DNA of 64,000 bases from Acetobacter aceti NBRC 14818 (GCF_000193495.2 NZ_AP023410.1:3495501-3559500), one strand, 5' to 3'; numbered from the stretch's first letter, positions 10,437 through 18,770 are shown. Numbers and translations are program-made. Notes: generated by a model from the letters alone, not told the origin.

Positions 10437-10518
10437 GACAGATATTCCGCAGGTGATTTCGCCTATTCGATATGCGTATAGATCAAAAAGCAACAAACTA
10501 CATTTAACTATCGTAAAA

Positions 10519-10547
10519 TGTATAATTTAATGTTGCATGATTGCAAC
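10519..10547 (-). promoter_or_regulatory. Predicted promoter and operator of the TonB receptor gene
   Basis: On the minus strand, TTGCAA (10541-10546) and TATACA (10519-10524) are separated by 16 bp, a good sigma70-type match. The dyad gttgca-tgat-tgcaac (10532-10547) covers the -35 hexamer, where a repressor could block RNA polymerase. Prediction from sequence only. Confidence 0.45.
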
Positions 10548-10876
10548 GCCATTGTGTCTGGACGTGACCGTTATGGGAGAGGGAGACAGTGTATGTCGCC
10601 GCTATAATAAATGCTTATGAGAGCTGTATATTTTTCGAGACGGTAAGAAGAACCGCTTTTTGTGAGATGAAATCTGGTGATCAGAAAACCAGAAAACGTT
10701 CTCTTGTGACAACAATTTATAAAACTGTATCCACAAGAGAACTATTGTTGTGGGATTTAAGCCACAGGCAGTCTTGCGTAGAGCGTTCCATGCCGGTTTC
10801 TGTGTGGCGATCTGATACGTCAATGAACTGTGCAGGGCGTGTTTCAGCGTAGGTCATCGACTGCTATAGCGTCGGG
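10548..10876. other. Intergenic region with crossing inverted repeats
   Basis: About 330 bp without a convincing gene, AT-rich. An 11-bp arm gttctcttgtg (10698-10708) pairs with 10732-10742, and the adjoining acaacaat (10709-10716) pairs with 10744-10751, so the two pairings cross. A third pairing, ccacaa (10731-10736) with ttgtgg (10748-10753), competes with both. An 88-codon open frame here has no recognisable features. Confidence 0.4.
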
Positions 10877-11728
10877 ATGAACTACCGCCACGTCTACCAC
10901 GCAGGCAACTTTGCCGACTGTATGAAACACGCGCTGCTGACAACCCTGCTGCGTGCTCTCAGTCGCAAGAATACGCTGTTTTCCGTCCTCGATACCCATG
11001 CGGGGATCGGCCTGTATGATCTTTCCAGCCCACAGGCGGAAGCAACAGGAGAGTGGCGGGAAGGAATTGGTCGTCTGCTTGACCTGCCCTCCGACACACC
11101 GGACCTCGAACCACTGAAAGACTGGCTCGCACTCGTGCGGCAGGTGATGAAGGAATATGCCGGGAAGATGGTCTATCCCGGTTCGCCGGAGATTGTCCTG
11201 CGTGCGCTACGCCCCGGCGATTCACTGGTCTGCTGTGAACTGCATCCGGAAGACCAGCGGGCGTTGCGACGTCTGTTCCACAATAACCCTGCGGTCTCAG
11301 TGCATCACCGCGATGCGTATGAAGCCGTGACGGCCCTGTTGCCGCCCAAGACCGCCAAACGGGGGCTGGTGCTGATTGATCCGCCTTTCGAGGAGCGGTC
11401 CGAGTTCACTGATCTCGTCAAGGCTGTGACGACAGCGCGCCAGCGTTTCCCGACAGGCATTGTGGCGGTCTGGTATCCAATCAAACATCGTTCTCCGCCG
11501 AGAGCGTTTTTCCATGCGTTGCAGGATGCCGGGCACAGAAATCTGCTGAATCTGGAACTGAGCATTCGCCCGCCGCTCGATCCCGGACTGTTGAACGGCT
11601 GTGGTCTGCTGATCGCCAATCCTCCCTTCAAATTTGATGAGGAAGGCGCTGCCATTCTCTCCACGCTGTGCAAGTATCTCGGGGATGGAAACACGGAATC
11701 CCTGGTGGAGTGGATTGTGCCGGAATGA
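10877..11728 (+). CDS. rlmJ: 23S rRNA (adenine-2030-N6)-methyltransferase
   Basis: A 283-residue RlmJ (YhiR family). The N-terminus MNYRHVYHAGNFADCMKH is diagnostic. SAM-binding motif I is LDTHAGIGLYDLSS (about residues 37-50), and the adenine-N6 catalytic motif IV is LIDPPFE (about residue 164). It would methylate A2030 of 23S rRNA. The stop overlaps the gpsA start (ATGA), so the two are translationally coupled. Confidence 0.95.
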   Translation: MNYRHVYHAGNFADCMKHALLTTLLRALSRKNTLFSVLDTHAGIGLYDLSSPQAEATGEWREGIGRLLDLPSDTPDLEPLKDWLALVRQVMKEYAGKMVYPGSPEIVLRALRPGDSLVCCELHPEDQRALRRLFHNNPAVSVHHRDAYEAVTALLPPKTAKRGLVLIDPPFEERSEFTDLVKAVTTARQRFPTGIVAVWYPIKHRSPPRAFFHALQDAGHRNLLNLELSIRPPLDPGLLNGCGLLIANPPFKFDEEGAAILSTLCKYLGDGNTESLVEWIVPE

Positions 11729-12693
11729 AGCGGATTGCAGTCATCGGGGCAGGATCATGGGGCATCGCGCTGGCGCTGCAGGCGGCACGCGCCGGGGCTA
11801 TGGTACAGTTGTGGGCGCGCAATCCGGCGACAAGGTTGCCGAATGGCGCCATGCCCCGTCTTGCGGACCATCCGCTCCCTGAATCCATTACCGTGACAGA
11901 CAGTCTGGTGATGGATGCGGATATGGTCCTGTCCGTTGTTCCGATGAAGTATTTCGCTGCCATCCTGAAGGATGTGCAAACGACAGCGCCGGTCGTTCTG
12001 TGCTGCAAGGGTGTGGAGCCGGACAGCCTCCGTTTCCCACTCGATATTCTGAAAGACACTCGTCCCGATCTGAACGGTGCGATCCTCTCAGGGCCGAACT
12101 TCGCACACGAAGTAGCGGACGGTCTTCCCGCTGCCGCCGTGATCGCCGCCGCACAGCCGGGACTGGCCCGTTCTTTGGCCGATCTGCTCGGAACGCCGCG
12201 TTTCAGGCTTTATGACAGCACGGATATTGCCGGGGTTCAGCTTGGCGGAGCGGCCAAGAACGTCATCGCCATTGCGGCGGGCGCCACTATCGGGGCCGGA
12301 CTTGGTGAAAACGCCCGTGCGGCGCTTGTGACCCGTGGGTTAGCCGAAATCAGCCGTCTGGCAGAAGCGCTGGGTGGACAGGCGGTTACGATGGCAGGGT
12401 TGGCTGGTGTGGGGGATCTGCTGCTGACCTGCACCGGAGGATCGTCCCGCAATTATCGGGTCGGGCTGGCGCTGGGGCAGGGAAGCACGCTGGAAGAAAC
12501 TTCCGCAGCGCTCGGCGGAGGCGTGGCTGAAGGGGTTGCGACTGCCGGGGCGCTCGCTGCGCTTGCGCGTCGGAAAGGTGTCTCGGTGCCGATCATTGAT
12601 TCTGTCACTGATCTTGTTGAAGGCCGGGCTGATCTGGAAACCGTCATGACTTGTCTGCTGACGCGGCCCGCAGGGCCGGAAGCGCATTTCTGA
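11725..12693 (+). CDS. gpsA: Glycerol-3-phosphate dehydrogenase [NAD(P)+]
   Basis: A 322-residue GpsA that reduces dihydroxyacetone phosphate to sn-glycerol 3-phosphate for phospholipid synthesis. The nucleotide-binding motif GAGSWG is at residues 8-13. The catalytic lysine lies in GGAAKNVIAIAAG, followed by GLAGVGDLLLTCTGGSSRNY. ATG 11725 overlaps the rlmJ stop and gives the expected N-terminus MKRIAVIGAG; the frame is open upstream inside rlmJ but would add unrelated residues. Confidence 0.97.
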   Translation: MKRIAVIGAGSWGIALALQAARAGAMVQLWARNPATRLPNGAMPRLADHPLPESITVTDSLVMDADMVLSVVPMKYFAAILKDVQTTAPVVLCCKGVEPDSLRFPLDILKDTRPDLNGAILSGPNFAHEVADGLPAAAVIAAAQPGLARSLADLLGTPRFRLYDSTDIAGVQLGGAAKNVIAIAAGATIGAGLGENARAALVTRGLAEISRLAEALGGQAVTMAGLAGVGDLLLTCTGGSSRNYRVGLALGQGSTLEETSAALGGGVAEGVATAGALAALARRKGVSVPIIDSVTDLVEGRADLETVMTCLLTRPAGPEAHF

Positions 12694-12787
12694 CGAGCCT
12701 GTGACGGCATTAAAATTTTTTACAAACGCTTTCTGGTTTCCTTGATGGTAGCACTGGAAGAAATCTGAGCCTGCAAAGGAGGAAACC

Positions 12788-13222
12788 TTGAAACGATCGC
12801 GTTACTGGCTGTTCCTGCCTGTCCTCGCTGTCTCTGGCTGCATGTCCGCCCAACAGGAAATCACCCAGAAGGAAGACCATTTGGCTGCGGCAGGGTTTAT
12901 TCTGAAACCGGCCAACACGCCTGAGCGGGCGGCGATGCTGACTCGTCTCCCAGCTCACCGTTTTCTGCGGCGGGACAAGGGTGATCTCGTCACTTATGTC
13001 TATGCTGACCCGACTGTGTGCGACTGCCTTTATGTCGGCTCACAGCAGGCTTATGCGACATACCGCGCCAATCAACAGGCGCAGTATCTGGCGGACGAAA
13101 ACCGTATGACCGCCGAATCTTACGAAGATTCCTCATGGAATTGGGGAATGTGGGGACCTTGGGGAGGTGGTCCGGGCTATGGCTATGGTCCGGGTTGGTG
13201 GGGGCCGGGAATGGGCTGGTAA
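12788..13222 (+). CDS. Small lipoprotein with Gly/Trp/Tyr-rich tail
   Basis: A 144-residue predicted lipoprotein. A short hydrophobic signal is followed by the lipobox VSGC, with lipidated Cys at residue 18. The middle is a compact domain with a CDCLYVGSQQAY segment. The last 30 residues are rich in Gly, Trp, Tyr and Pro (GGGPGYGYGPGWWGPG). The start is TTG, supported by a strong Shine-Dalgarno sequence (aaaggagg) at ideal spacing. It stands alone between gpsA and the convergent yigZ. No family function recognised; envelope location is inferred from the lipobox. Confidence 0.85.
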   Translation: MKRSRYWLFLPVLAVSGCMSAQQEITQKEDHLAAAGFILKPANTPERAAMLTRLPAHRFLRRDKGDLVTYVYADPTVCDCLYVGSQQAYATYRANQQAQYLADENRMTAESYEDSSWNWGMWGPWGGGPGYGYGPGWWGPGMGW

Positions 13223-13234
13223 GCGACCAGTCCG

Positions 13235-13825
13235 TTAGTCCTCTTTCTCTGTCGCCATGATCCGTCCGCTGGTCATGTCGGCCAGCCGGTGGGTGACATC
13301 CTCAACCTGCTGAACCGGCACAGCCACAACATAGGCAGCGCCCGTCGCATCGAACTCCTCGCTTTCGACGACAGCATCCAGAGCGGGCAGGCGTGAACCG
13401 ACGAGAGCAAGATCGCTGAACGAGCAGTGGAATTTCAGCCGGGTGCGTTCGATCACCTCGACACGTTCCGCCAGCCGTAGACACTCCGCCGCCGTTCCGC
13501 CATAGGCCCGGACCAGCCCTCCCGCGCCAAGTTTGACGCCGCCGAACCAGCGCGTGACGACCACGACAACCTTGTCCAGTCCTTGCGCCTCGATCACTTG
13601 CAAAATGGGGCGTCCTGCCGTGCCGCCCGGCTCGCCTGCGTCATCGCTGCGATAGCGCGAGCCGATCTTCCACGCCCAGCAATTGTGGGTAGCGTCGGGG
13701 TAGGAGACGTCGCGGATAAAGGCCATAGCAGCCTCTTCGGTCTCGACCGGAAGAGCCATTGCTAGAAAACGGCTTTTCTTGATTTCCTTCTCGAAATCCG
13801 CCCGTCCGACCAGCGTCTCGACCAT
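13235..13825 (-). CDS. yigZ: YigZ/IMPACT family protein
   Basis: A 196-residue UPF0029 (YigZ/IMPACT N-terminal domain) protein. The family core KKSRFLAMALPVETEEAA, THNCWAWKIG, DDAGEPGGTAGRPILQ and VVVTRWFGGVKLGAGGLVRAYGG fills residues 15-120. A ferredoxin-like C-terminal domain follows. The eukaryotic relative IMPACT regulates Gcn2; the bacterial role is uncertain. ATG 13825 is used; a TTG six bases upstream directly follows the rsmD stop. It is the last gene of a minus-strand run beginning with the amidotransferase at 15911. Confidence 0.92.
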   Translation of the reverse strand: MVETLVGRADFEKEIKKSRFLAMALPVETEEAAMAFIRDVSYPDATHNCWAWKIGSRYRSDDAGEPGGTAGRPILQVIEAQGLDKVVVVVTRWFGGVKLGAGGLVRAYGGTAAECLRLAERVEVIERTRLKFHCSFSDLALVGSRLPALDAVVESEEFDATGAAYVVAVPVQQVEDVTHRLADMTSGRIMATEKED

Positions 13826-13831
13826 TCCCAA

Positions 13832-14386
13832 TCAGCCCTGTCGCCACACCCACAGGCGTGCGGCACCATGCGCCCGTTCGGCCAGAATCTCCGCACCTTC
13901 AACCGGCATCGGTTCGTCACGTCCGGTTTCCGTGACGATCAAAGCACCCGGTGCGATCCAGCCTGCGGATGTGAGAGCCGTGAGCGCCTGAGCGGGCAGG
14001 GACTGACCATAAGGCGGGTCCAGAAACACCAGATTGCAGGGTGTTGTGGCCCGAGGTGGTTTCAGGACCGTCGAAGCCTGAATGCGGCTCACGTCCTGCA
14101 TCTGACAATCGCGCACGTTTGTCCGCAAGGCAGCCAGAGCTGGACGATCCACTTCAAAGAACGTGCAGAAAGCGGCTCCCCGTGACAGCGCTTCCAGACC
14201 GAGCGCTCCTGTCCCGGCAAAGCCATCCAGCACATGAGCACCCTCAACGCAGTCCCTGCCACCCCATGGGGCATGAAGCAGCATGTCGAACAGAGCCTGC
14301 CTCACGCGGTCAGCCGTGGGGCGGGTCGCCTTGCCGTCCGGTGCTGTCAGAGTCCGCCCGCGTCGTATCCCGGCGATGATCCGCAT
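13832..14386 (-). CDS. rsmD: 16S rRNA (guanine-966-N2)-methyltransferase
   Basis: A 184-residue RsmD. N-terminal MRIIAGIRRGRTLTAP and RPTADRVRQALFDML are typical. SAM-binding motif I is LDGFAGTGALGLEALSRGA (about residues 53-71), and the catalytic NPPY-like motif reads FLDPPYGQ. It methylates G966 of 16S rRNA during 30S assembly. Its start overlaps the stop of the pseudouridine synthase upstream (TGATG), so translation is coupled. Confidence 0.95.
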   Translation of the reverse strand: MRIIAGIRRGRTLTAPDGKATRPTADRVRQALFDMLLHAPWGGRDCVEGAHVLDGFAGTGALGLEALSRGAAFCTFFEVDRPALAALRTNVRDCQMQDVSRIQASTVLKPPRATTPCNLVFLDPPYGQSLPAQALTALTSAGWIAPGALIVTETGRDEPMPVEGAEILAERAHGAARLWVWRQG

Positions 14387-15162
14387 CAGCCGCGCCGCTT
14401 GGTGTCGATCTCCACATCGCGTGGAATCTGTGCCTTCATGACACGCGCAGGCACTTCCTCCAGTTCTCCCGGCTTGAGTTCACCAAGAGGGAACGGGCCG
14501 TAGGACGTGCGCAACAGACGACTGACATGAAGATTCATGGCCGACATTACGCGACGGATCTCGCGGTTCTTACCTTCTCGCAGGGAGACGGTCAGCCACG
14601 CATTGTCACCCTTGCGGGAGTCGAGCGAGGCTTCGATCGGGCCGTATTTCACGCCCTCAATGGAGCAGCCTTTGGCCAGTCCTGCGAGTTCACGTTCGTT
14701 CACCACCCCAAACACCCGCACGCGATAGCGCCGCAGCCAGCCGTTTGAAGGCAGTTCCAGACGGCGGGCCAGTGCGCCGTCATTGGTCAGCAGCAGCAGG
14801 CCTTCACTGTTCAGGTCAAGTCGTCCCACACTGACGACGCGCGGCATGCCTTCAGGCAGCGTCTCAAAGACTGTCTTGCGGCCTTCCGGATCACGGTGCG
14901 TTGTCACCAGCCCGTCCGGCTTGTGGTAGCGCCACAGACGGGTGTGCTGTGGTCCCTCAACAATGTTGCCATTAACGGCTACGACATCTGTGGGGGTCAC
15001 GAATGTCGCCGGATGTTCCACCACAACGCCGTTCAGTTTGATGCGGCGTTCGGCGATCATGCGTTCGATATCGCGGCGGCTGGCCACGCCACTCCGGGCC
15101 AGCCATTTTGCGATACGATCGCCGCGTGCTTCTGTCGTGTGTTCGTTACTGTCGTCTACCAT
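14386..15162 (-). CDS. rluB: RluB/RsuA-family pseudouridine synthase
   Basis: A 258-residue RsuA/RluB/RluE/RluF-type synthase. An N-terminal S4 RNA-binding domain (IAKWLARSGVASRRDIERMI) precedes the catalytic domain, whose motif GRLDLNSEGLLLLTNDG contains the active Asp. LREGKNREIRRVMSAM is the conserved late motif. By length and motif it is most like RluB (23S U2605), but the modified site is inferred. The start overlaps the preceding amidotransferase gene by 7 bp, and rsmD follows with overlap: a compact rRNA-modification operon. Confidence 0.93.
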   Translation of the reverse strand: MVDDSNEHTTEARGDRIAKWLARSGVASRRDIERMIAERRIKLNGVVVEHPATFVTPTDVVAVNGNIVEGPQHTRLWRYHKPDGLVTTHRDPEGRKTVFETLPEGMPRVVSVGRLDLNSEGLLLLTNDGALARRLELPSNGWLRRYRVRVFGVVNERELAGLAKGCSIEGVKYGPIEASLDSRKGDNAWLTVSLREGKNREIRRVMSAMNLHVSRLLRTSYGPFPLGELKPGELEEVPARVMKAQIPRDVEIDTKRRG

Positions 15163-15911
15163 ACACCGTCTCCCGACACTGTTGCGTTCTGTGCGGCCTC
15201 AACAAAGGCCGTAAATAACGCGAGATCTCCTGGATCTATAAGAAATTCCGGATGCCATTGCACCCCGACACAGAAACGTGCCGATGGGTCTTCTATTGCT
15301 TCGATGATGCCATCTTCTGCCCGAGCGGACACCCGACCACGACCCGGATCACGGACGGCCTGATGATGCGAGGAATTCACCGCCATCGTGCCACGCCCGA
15401 CAATTTTCCCAAGTAGGGAATAAGGTTCGATGGTGACGATATGTCCGGCCTGATCGCGTGGATTCGGCTGCTCATGGGGGAGGGCATCAGGCTGTTCGGT
15501 CGCAATGTCCTGAATCAGTGAACCATCCAGCGCTGCGGCCAGAAGCTGCATGCCACCGCAGATACCGAGCACTGGTATATCCCGCTCCATGGCCGCTTCC
15601 AGAAGCGCCATTTCCGATGCGGTGCGACCCGGCTTCAGCGTGGTTGTGGCTTCACTCCGGTCTTCGCCATAAAGCGCAGGATCAATGTCAAATGCACCAC
15701 CGGTGACGATCAACCCGTCCAGACGATCGAGAATCTTGCTGGTCAGACAGGGTGCGTAGGGGAGCGCTACAGGCAGGCCGCCTGCCTTGATGACGGCGCC
15801 CATATAGTTTGCACGGAGAGCGTACCACGGAAACGCGGAATACTGCCCTTGGCCGCCCGGTTCCTGATCGAGAGTGACCCCGATAAGGGGCATGGGAGCG
15901 AATGAATCCAT
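15156..15911 (-). CDS. Class I glutamine amidotransferase-like hydrolase (peptidase C26)
   Basis: A 251-residue protein of the gamma-glutamyl hydrolase / PuuD group. The catalytic triad is visible: nucleophile Cys in GICGGMQLL (about residue 118), and His with Glu in GVQWHPEFL near the C-terminus. The GGAFDIDPALYG segment is typical of the C26 family. PuuD relatives cleave gamma-glutamyl-GABA, but no other putrescine genes are nearby, so the substrate is open. First gene of the run with rluB, rsmD and yigZ. Confidence 0.9.
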   Translation of the reverse strand: MDSFAPMPLIGVTLDQEPGGQGQYSAFPWYALRANYMGAVIKAGGLPVALPYAPCLTSKILDRLDGLIVTGGAFDIDPALYGEDRSEATTTLKPGRTASEMALLEAAMERDIPVLGICGGMQLLAAALDGSLIQDIATEQPDALPHEQPNPRDQAGHIVTIEPYSLLGKIVGRGTMAVNSSHHQAVRDPGRGRVSARAEDGIIEAIEDPSARFCVGVQWHPEFLIDPGDLALFTAFVEAAQNATVSGDGVW

Positions 15912-15937
15912 GTCGCTCCCATTAGAGGAAACGCCCG

Positions 15938-15970
15938 CTGACGTATATGGCGGTCAGCCTTATACGTCAG
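15938..15970. terminator. Hairpin downstream of the small exported peptide
   Basis: A perfect 10-bp inverted repeat (ctgacgtata and its complement) with a 13-nt loop. It lies 13 bp past the stop of the small minus-strand gene and 27 bp before the amidotransferase start. It may end the small transcript, although a T-tract is weak. Confidence 0.45.
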
Positions 15971-15982
15971 GGGCTGCTGAAA

Positions 15983-16123
15983 TCAGAACTGTGACCTGTC
16001 GCTGTGGTGATGAGCACGATCAACCTTGACGGGCACAGGTTCCTGTTTTGAATGAATATGATCTGATGCTGCAAAAGCCAGGCCGATGGTGGCGGCGGCA
16101 AGAACCAGTGTCAAACTCTGCAT
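15983..16123 (-). CDS. Tiny exported His-rich peptide
   Basis: A 46-codon open frame. It starts with a clean signal peptide (MQSLTLVLAAATIGLAFA), after which a mature peptide of about 28 residues contains five histidines (DHIH and HHH), several charged residues, and ends in RSQF. A strong ribosome-binding site (gggggaaagg) precedes the ATG at good spacing, which argues for translation. A hairpin follows the stop and a 20-bp palindrome lies upstream. The histidines could bind metal; that is a guess. No family recognised. Confidence 0.6.
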   Translation of the reverse strand: MQSLTLVLAAATIGLAFAASDHIHSKQEPVPVKVDRAHHHSDRSQF

Positions 16124-16201
16124 GACCTTTCCCCCTTCCACGCTTGCCGATGCCAGTGCGACATCGGTAGCCAGTGATAATCCAGTCCGGCATCCCCAAA
16201 T

Positions 16202-16221
16202 TCCATCGTGATCACGATGGA
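16202..16221. promoter_or_regulatory. Perfect 20-bp palindrome, candidate operator
   Basis: The sequence tccatcgtgatcacgatgga is fully self-complementary. It lies between the divergent small-peptide gene (start 16123) and tadA (start about 16403), a position fitting a dimeric regulator's binding site. No regulator is encoded next to it. Confidence 0.45.
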
Positions 16222-16402
16222 GAATTGTTACAGGCCGTGATACGCACTGTGACAGAGAGAAAGTTAAGGAATCAAGCTAAAAACGTGGTCTCTGACATTT
16301 TTTCGCCACAAAAAATTCCCGGTTGGGTCTCTGGTATTGAAACAGAACGTGAAGAAGACCTCACACTTAAGATATTCCGGCGGAATTCAGCCCTGTTTCG
16401 GT

Positions 16403-16837
16403 ATGGATCTGGCGCTGGCCGAAGCCCGTTCCGCCGCCCGGCGCGGGGAAGTGCCGGTGGGTGCCGTCATTCTGTCGGCAACAGGTCTTCCGCTGTCTGT
16501 CGCCGGAAATGAAGTTGAGGCGCGGCACGATCCGTCAGCTCATGCCGAAATGCTCGCCATGCGAAAGGCGGCTCAGGTCATTGGCTCGACACGACTGGAT
16601 GATTGCACGCTTGTTGTCACGCTGGAGCCTTGCCCGATGTGTGCGGCGGCGGCGGTGCATTTCCGTGTGAAGCGAATCATTTTCGGCGCGTATGACCCGA
16701 AAGGCGGTGGGGTCGATCATGGACCGCGTGTCATTGATCACCCAACCTGCCTGCGTCACCCGGAAATTATCGGTGGTGTGCGAGAGAGAGAGAGCAGCCT
16801 GCTCCTGAAAGATTTTTTCAGGCAGCTGCGTGGCTGA
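16403..16837 (+). CDS. tadA: tRNA-specific adenosine deaminase (TadA-like)
   Basis: A 144-residue zinc deaminase. The core reads ALAEARSAARRGEVPVGAVI, then HAEM (zinc His and proton-shuttling Glu), then LEPCPMCAAA (two zinc cysteines), then the family segment FGAYDPKGGGVDHGPRV. TadA converts A34 to inosine in tRNA-Arg(ACG). ATG 16403 begins the conserved domain; in-frame TTG 16337 and GTG 16349 could add about 20 residues, and no site has a clear Shine-Dalgarno sequence, so the start is uncertain. A weak hairpin with four Ts follows at 16912-16930. Confidence 0.88.
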   Translation: MDLALAEARSAARRGEVPVGAVILSATGLPLSVAGNEVEARHDPSAHAEMLAMRKAAQVIGSTRLDDCTLVVTLEPCPMCAAAAVHFRVKRIIFGAYDPKGGGVDHGPRVIDHPTCLRHPEIIGGVRERESSLLLKDFFRQLRG

Positions 16838-16911
16838 GATCAGTGTAACTTTCAGACCCCGACGTTCCGGGATGACCAAACATTAATACTTGTTCGTAAC
16901 GGATCATTGTG

Positions 16912-16930
16912 CCCGGGGCGACCGGGTTTT
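16912..16930 (+). terminator. Weak terminator-like hairpin after tadA
   Basis: A 5-bp GC stem (cccgg/ccggg) with a 5-nt loop, directly followed by tttt, 75 bp after the tadA stop. Confidence 0.35.
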
Positions 16931-17130
16931 CCGGGAATTTATCCCACTTTCCGGTGCAATCGCGCCCGCGGGAAGTAACGGACGTTTCATCTGGCCGTAT
17001 GGATGACGTTTGGTGATCTGCGGCAATTTCCCTTTTGTATCAAGGAGACGGATTGCTCTTGCGAGCATCTCCGACCATCATCGCTCGGGGTCGCAAGACG
17101 ACCCGGTTCAAGGGATTTATCGGAAAAGAC

Positions 17131-18678
17131 ATGCCAGTAAAGAATTCGTCGATCCGCCAGACCCGCAAGCGTTTCATGACGACAGCCGCCGTCATGGCGG
17201 GTCTCGGAACCATCGCGCTTGCATCACCTCTCGTTCCTGATCTGATTCCATCGGCTCTCGCCGACGCTCCCGGTCCCATCCAGCCGACCAGTCCAAACCG
17301 GACCATCCCCGATTTTGTGATGCTGGTGAAACAGGTGAAACCTGCTGTCGTGTCCATCACAGCCATGATCCGTCCGGATGCTGGCGAGGGCGAAGAGCAG
17401 GGCATGCAGCAGTCGCCTTTTCCCTTTCCTTTTCCGTTCCAGATGATGCCGCAGCAGCGTCAGACGGTGGAAGCGCGCGGCTCGGGCTTCATCCTTTCCG
17501 CTGACGGTTATGTCGTGACCAACAATCATGTGGTCAAAGGAGCGACAAAGGTCACGGCCACGCTTGATGACGGCACCACCCTTCAGGCCCGCGTGATCGG
17601 TCGTGATCCGAAAACCGATATCGCGCTGCTCAAGCTGAACAGCACCAGAAAGCTGCCGTTCATCGAGCTTGGTGAGTCCGATGATGTGCAACCGGGCGAA
17701 TGGGTCATCGCCGTGGGTAACCCTTACGGGCTGGGCGGCACCGTCACGGCGGGTATCGTTTCCGCACTGGGACGCGATATCGGTGATGGACCGTACGACA
17801 ATTTCTTCCAGGTCGATGCGCCGATCAATCGCGGCAACTCGGGCGGCCCGCTCATCACGCAGGATGGCAAGGTTGTTGGCGTGAACACCGCCATCTTCTC
17901 GCCATCAGGTGGGTCAATCGGCATTGGTTTCGCCATTCCTTCCGATACCGTGAAAACGGTGGTGTCGCAGCTTCAGAAGACCGGCCATGTGACGCGCGGT
18001 TATCTCGGGGTTGAGGCGCAGGTCATTTCGCAGTCCATGGCGAGCGCGCTGAACCTGACACCGGCCAGCCCGGGTGCGCCGCCTGCCGGTGCGCTTGTCG
18101 CCAACATCACCCCCGACAGTCCTGCCGCCAAGGCAGGCGTGAAAGCAGGCGATGTGATCGTCAAGCTGAACGGCAAAACGGTTGAGACGCCGCATGCCCT
18201 CGCCGTGAAGGTTGCGGCCATCACGCCGGGAACAGACGCAACGCTCACGGTGCTGAGGAATGGTGTGTCGAAAGATCTCACTGTTCATATCGTGAATCAG
18301 TCCACTGCCAACAGTGCTTCTTCTGCTGGTGCGGGGGCGCATGGTGAGAAGATCGGCGTGAGCCTGCAACCGCTGACCAGCGATATCCGCCAGCAGCTTG
18401 GGCTCGATCATTCCGTGCATGGCGTGGTGGTGTCGGATGTGCAGCCCGGCTCCCCTGCCGATCAGGCTGGTCTTCGTCCCGGTGATCTGATTCAGGCAGT
18501 CGGAGAACAGGCGGTGGAAACGCCATCCGCGACCGTTTCCGCTGTCTCGGCAGCCTTGAAGGCGCGTCACGCCGTCATGCTGCGGATTCTACGCGATGGT
18601 CAGTCGCTGTTTGTCGCTGTTTCTCTGGATGGAAACTCTGACAACAACGCCCCGTCCTCTGACGACGACGGTCAGTAA
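17131..18678 (+). CDS. degP: DegP/HtrA-like periplasmic serine protease (Do family)
   Basis: A 515-residue trypsin-like protease with two PDZ domains. A signal sequence occupies about residues 1-45, ending near PSALADAPG. The catalytic triad is His in VVTNNHVVKGA, Asp in KTDIALLKLN and Ser in RGNSGGPLI. PDZ1 follows RGYLGVEAQ and PDZ2 contains GVVVSDVQPGSPADQAGLRPGD. A Gln/Met/Phe/Pro-rich loop (about residues 90-110) resembles the LA loop. ATG 17131 has a nearby ggaaaa ribosome site and gives the signal peptide; the frame is open back to 17035. It would degrade or refold misfolded envelope proteins. Confidence 0.95.
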   Translation: MPVKNSSIRQTRKRFMTTAAVMAGLGTIALASPLVPDLIPSALADAPGPIQPTSPNRTIPDFVMLVKQVKPAVVSITAMIRPDAGEGEEQGMQQSPFPFPFPFQMMPQQRQTVEARGSGFILSADGYVVTNNHVVKGATKVTATLDDGTTLQARVIGRDPKTDIALLKLNSTRKLPFIELGESDDVQPGEWVIAVGNPYGLGGTVTAGIVSALGRDIGDGPYDNFFQVDAPINRGNSGGPLITQDGKVVGVNTAIFSPSGGSIGIGFAIPSDTVKTVVSQLQKTGHVTRGYLGVEAQVISQSMASALNLTPASPGAPPAGALVANITPDSPAAKAGVKAGDVIVKLNGKTVETPHALAVKVAAITPGTDATLTVLRNGVSKDLTVHIVNQSTANSASSAGAGAHGEKIGVSLQPLTSDIRQQLGLDHSVHGVVVSDVQPGSPADQAGLRPGDLIQAVGEQAVETPSATVSAVSAALKARHAVMLRILRDGQSLFVAVSLDGNSDNNAPSSDDDGQ

Positions 18679-18732
18679 AATATAGCGGGTCTTCCCTTCT
18701 GTTTGAGGAGGGAAGGCTGGTTTTCAAAGTGG

Positions 18733-18770
18733 TGGGCGCATAGAGCTTTTCTGTGCGCCCATTTTTTTTT
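18733..18770 (+). terminator. Intrinsic terminator of the degP-like gene
   Basis: An 11-bp stem (tgggcgcatag with ctgtgcgccca, one G-T pair) and an 8-nt loop, followed by nine Ts. A smaller hairpin (cttccct/agggaag) lies at 18691-18715. Confidence 0.9.

Noticed and set aside
10698..10751. Classical H-type pseudoknot
   Set aside because: The loop that must cross the 11-bp stem would be one nucleotide long, which is not sterically possible.
10589..10852. 88-codon open frame upstream of rlmJ
   Set aside because: Random-looking translation across the inverted repeats; no ribosome site.
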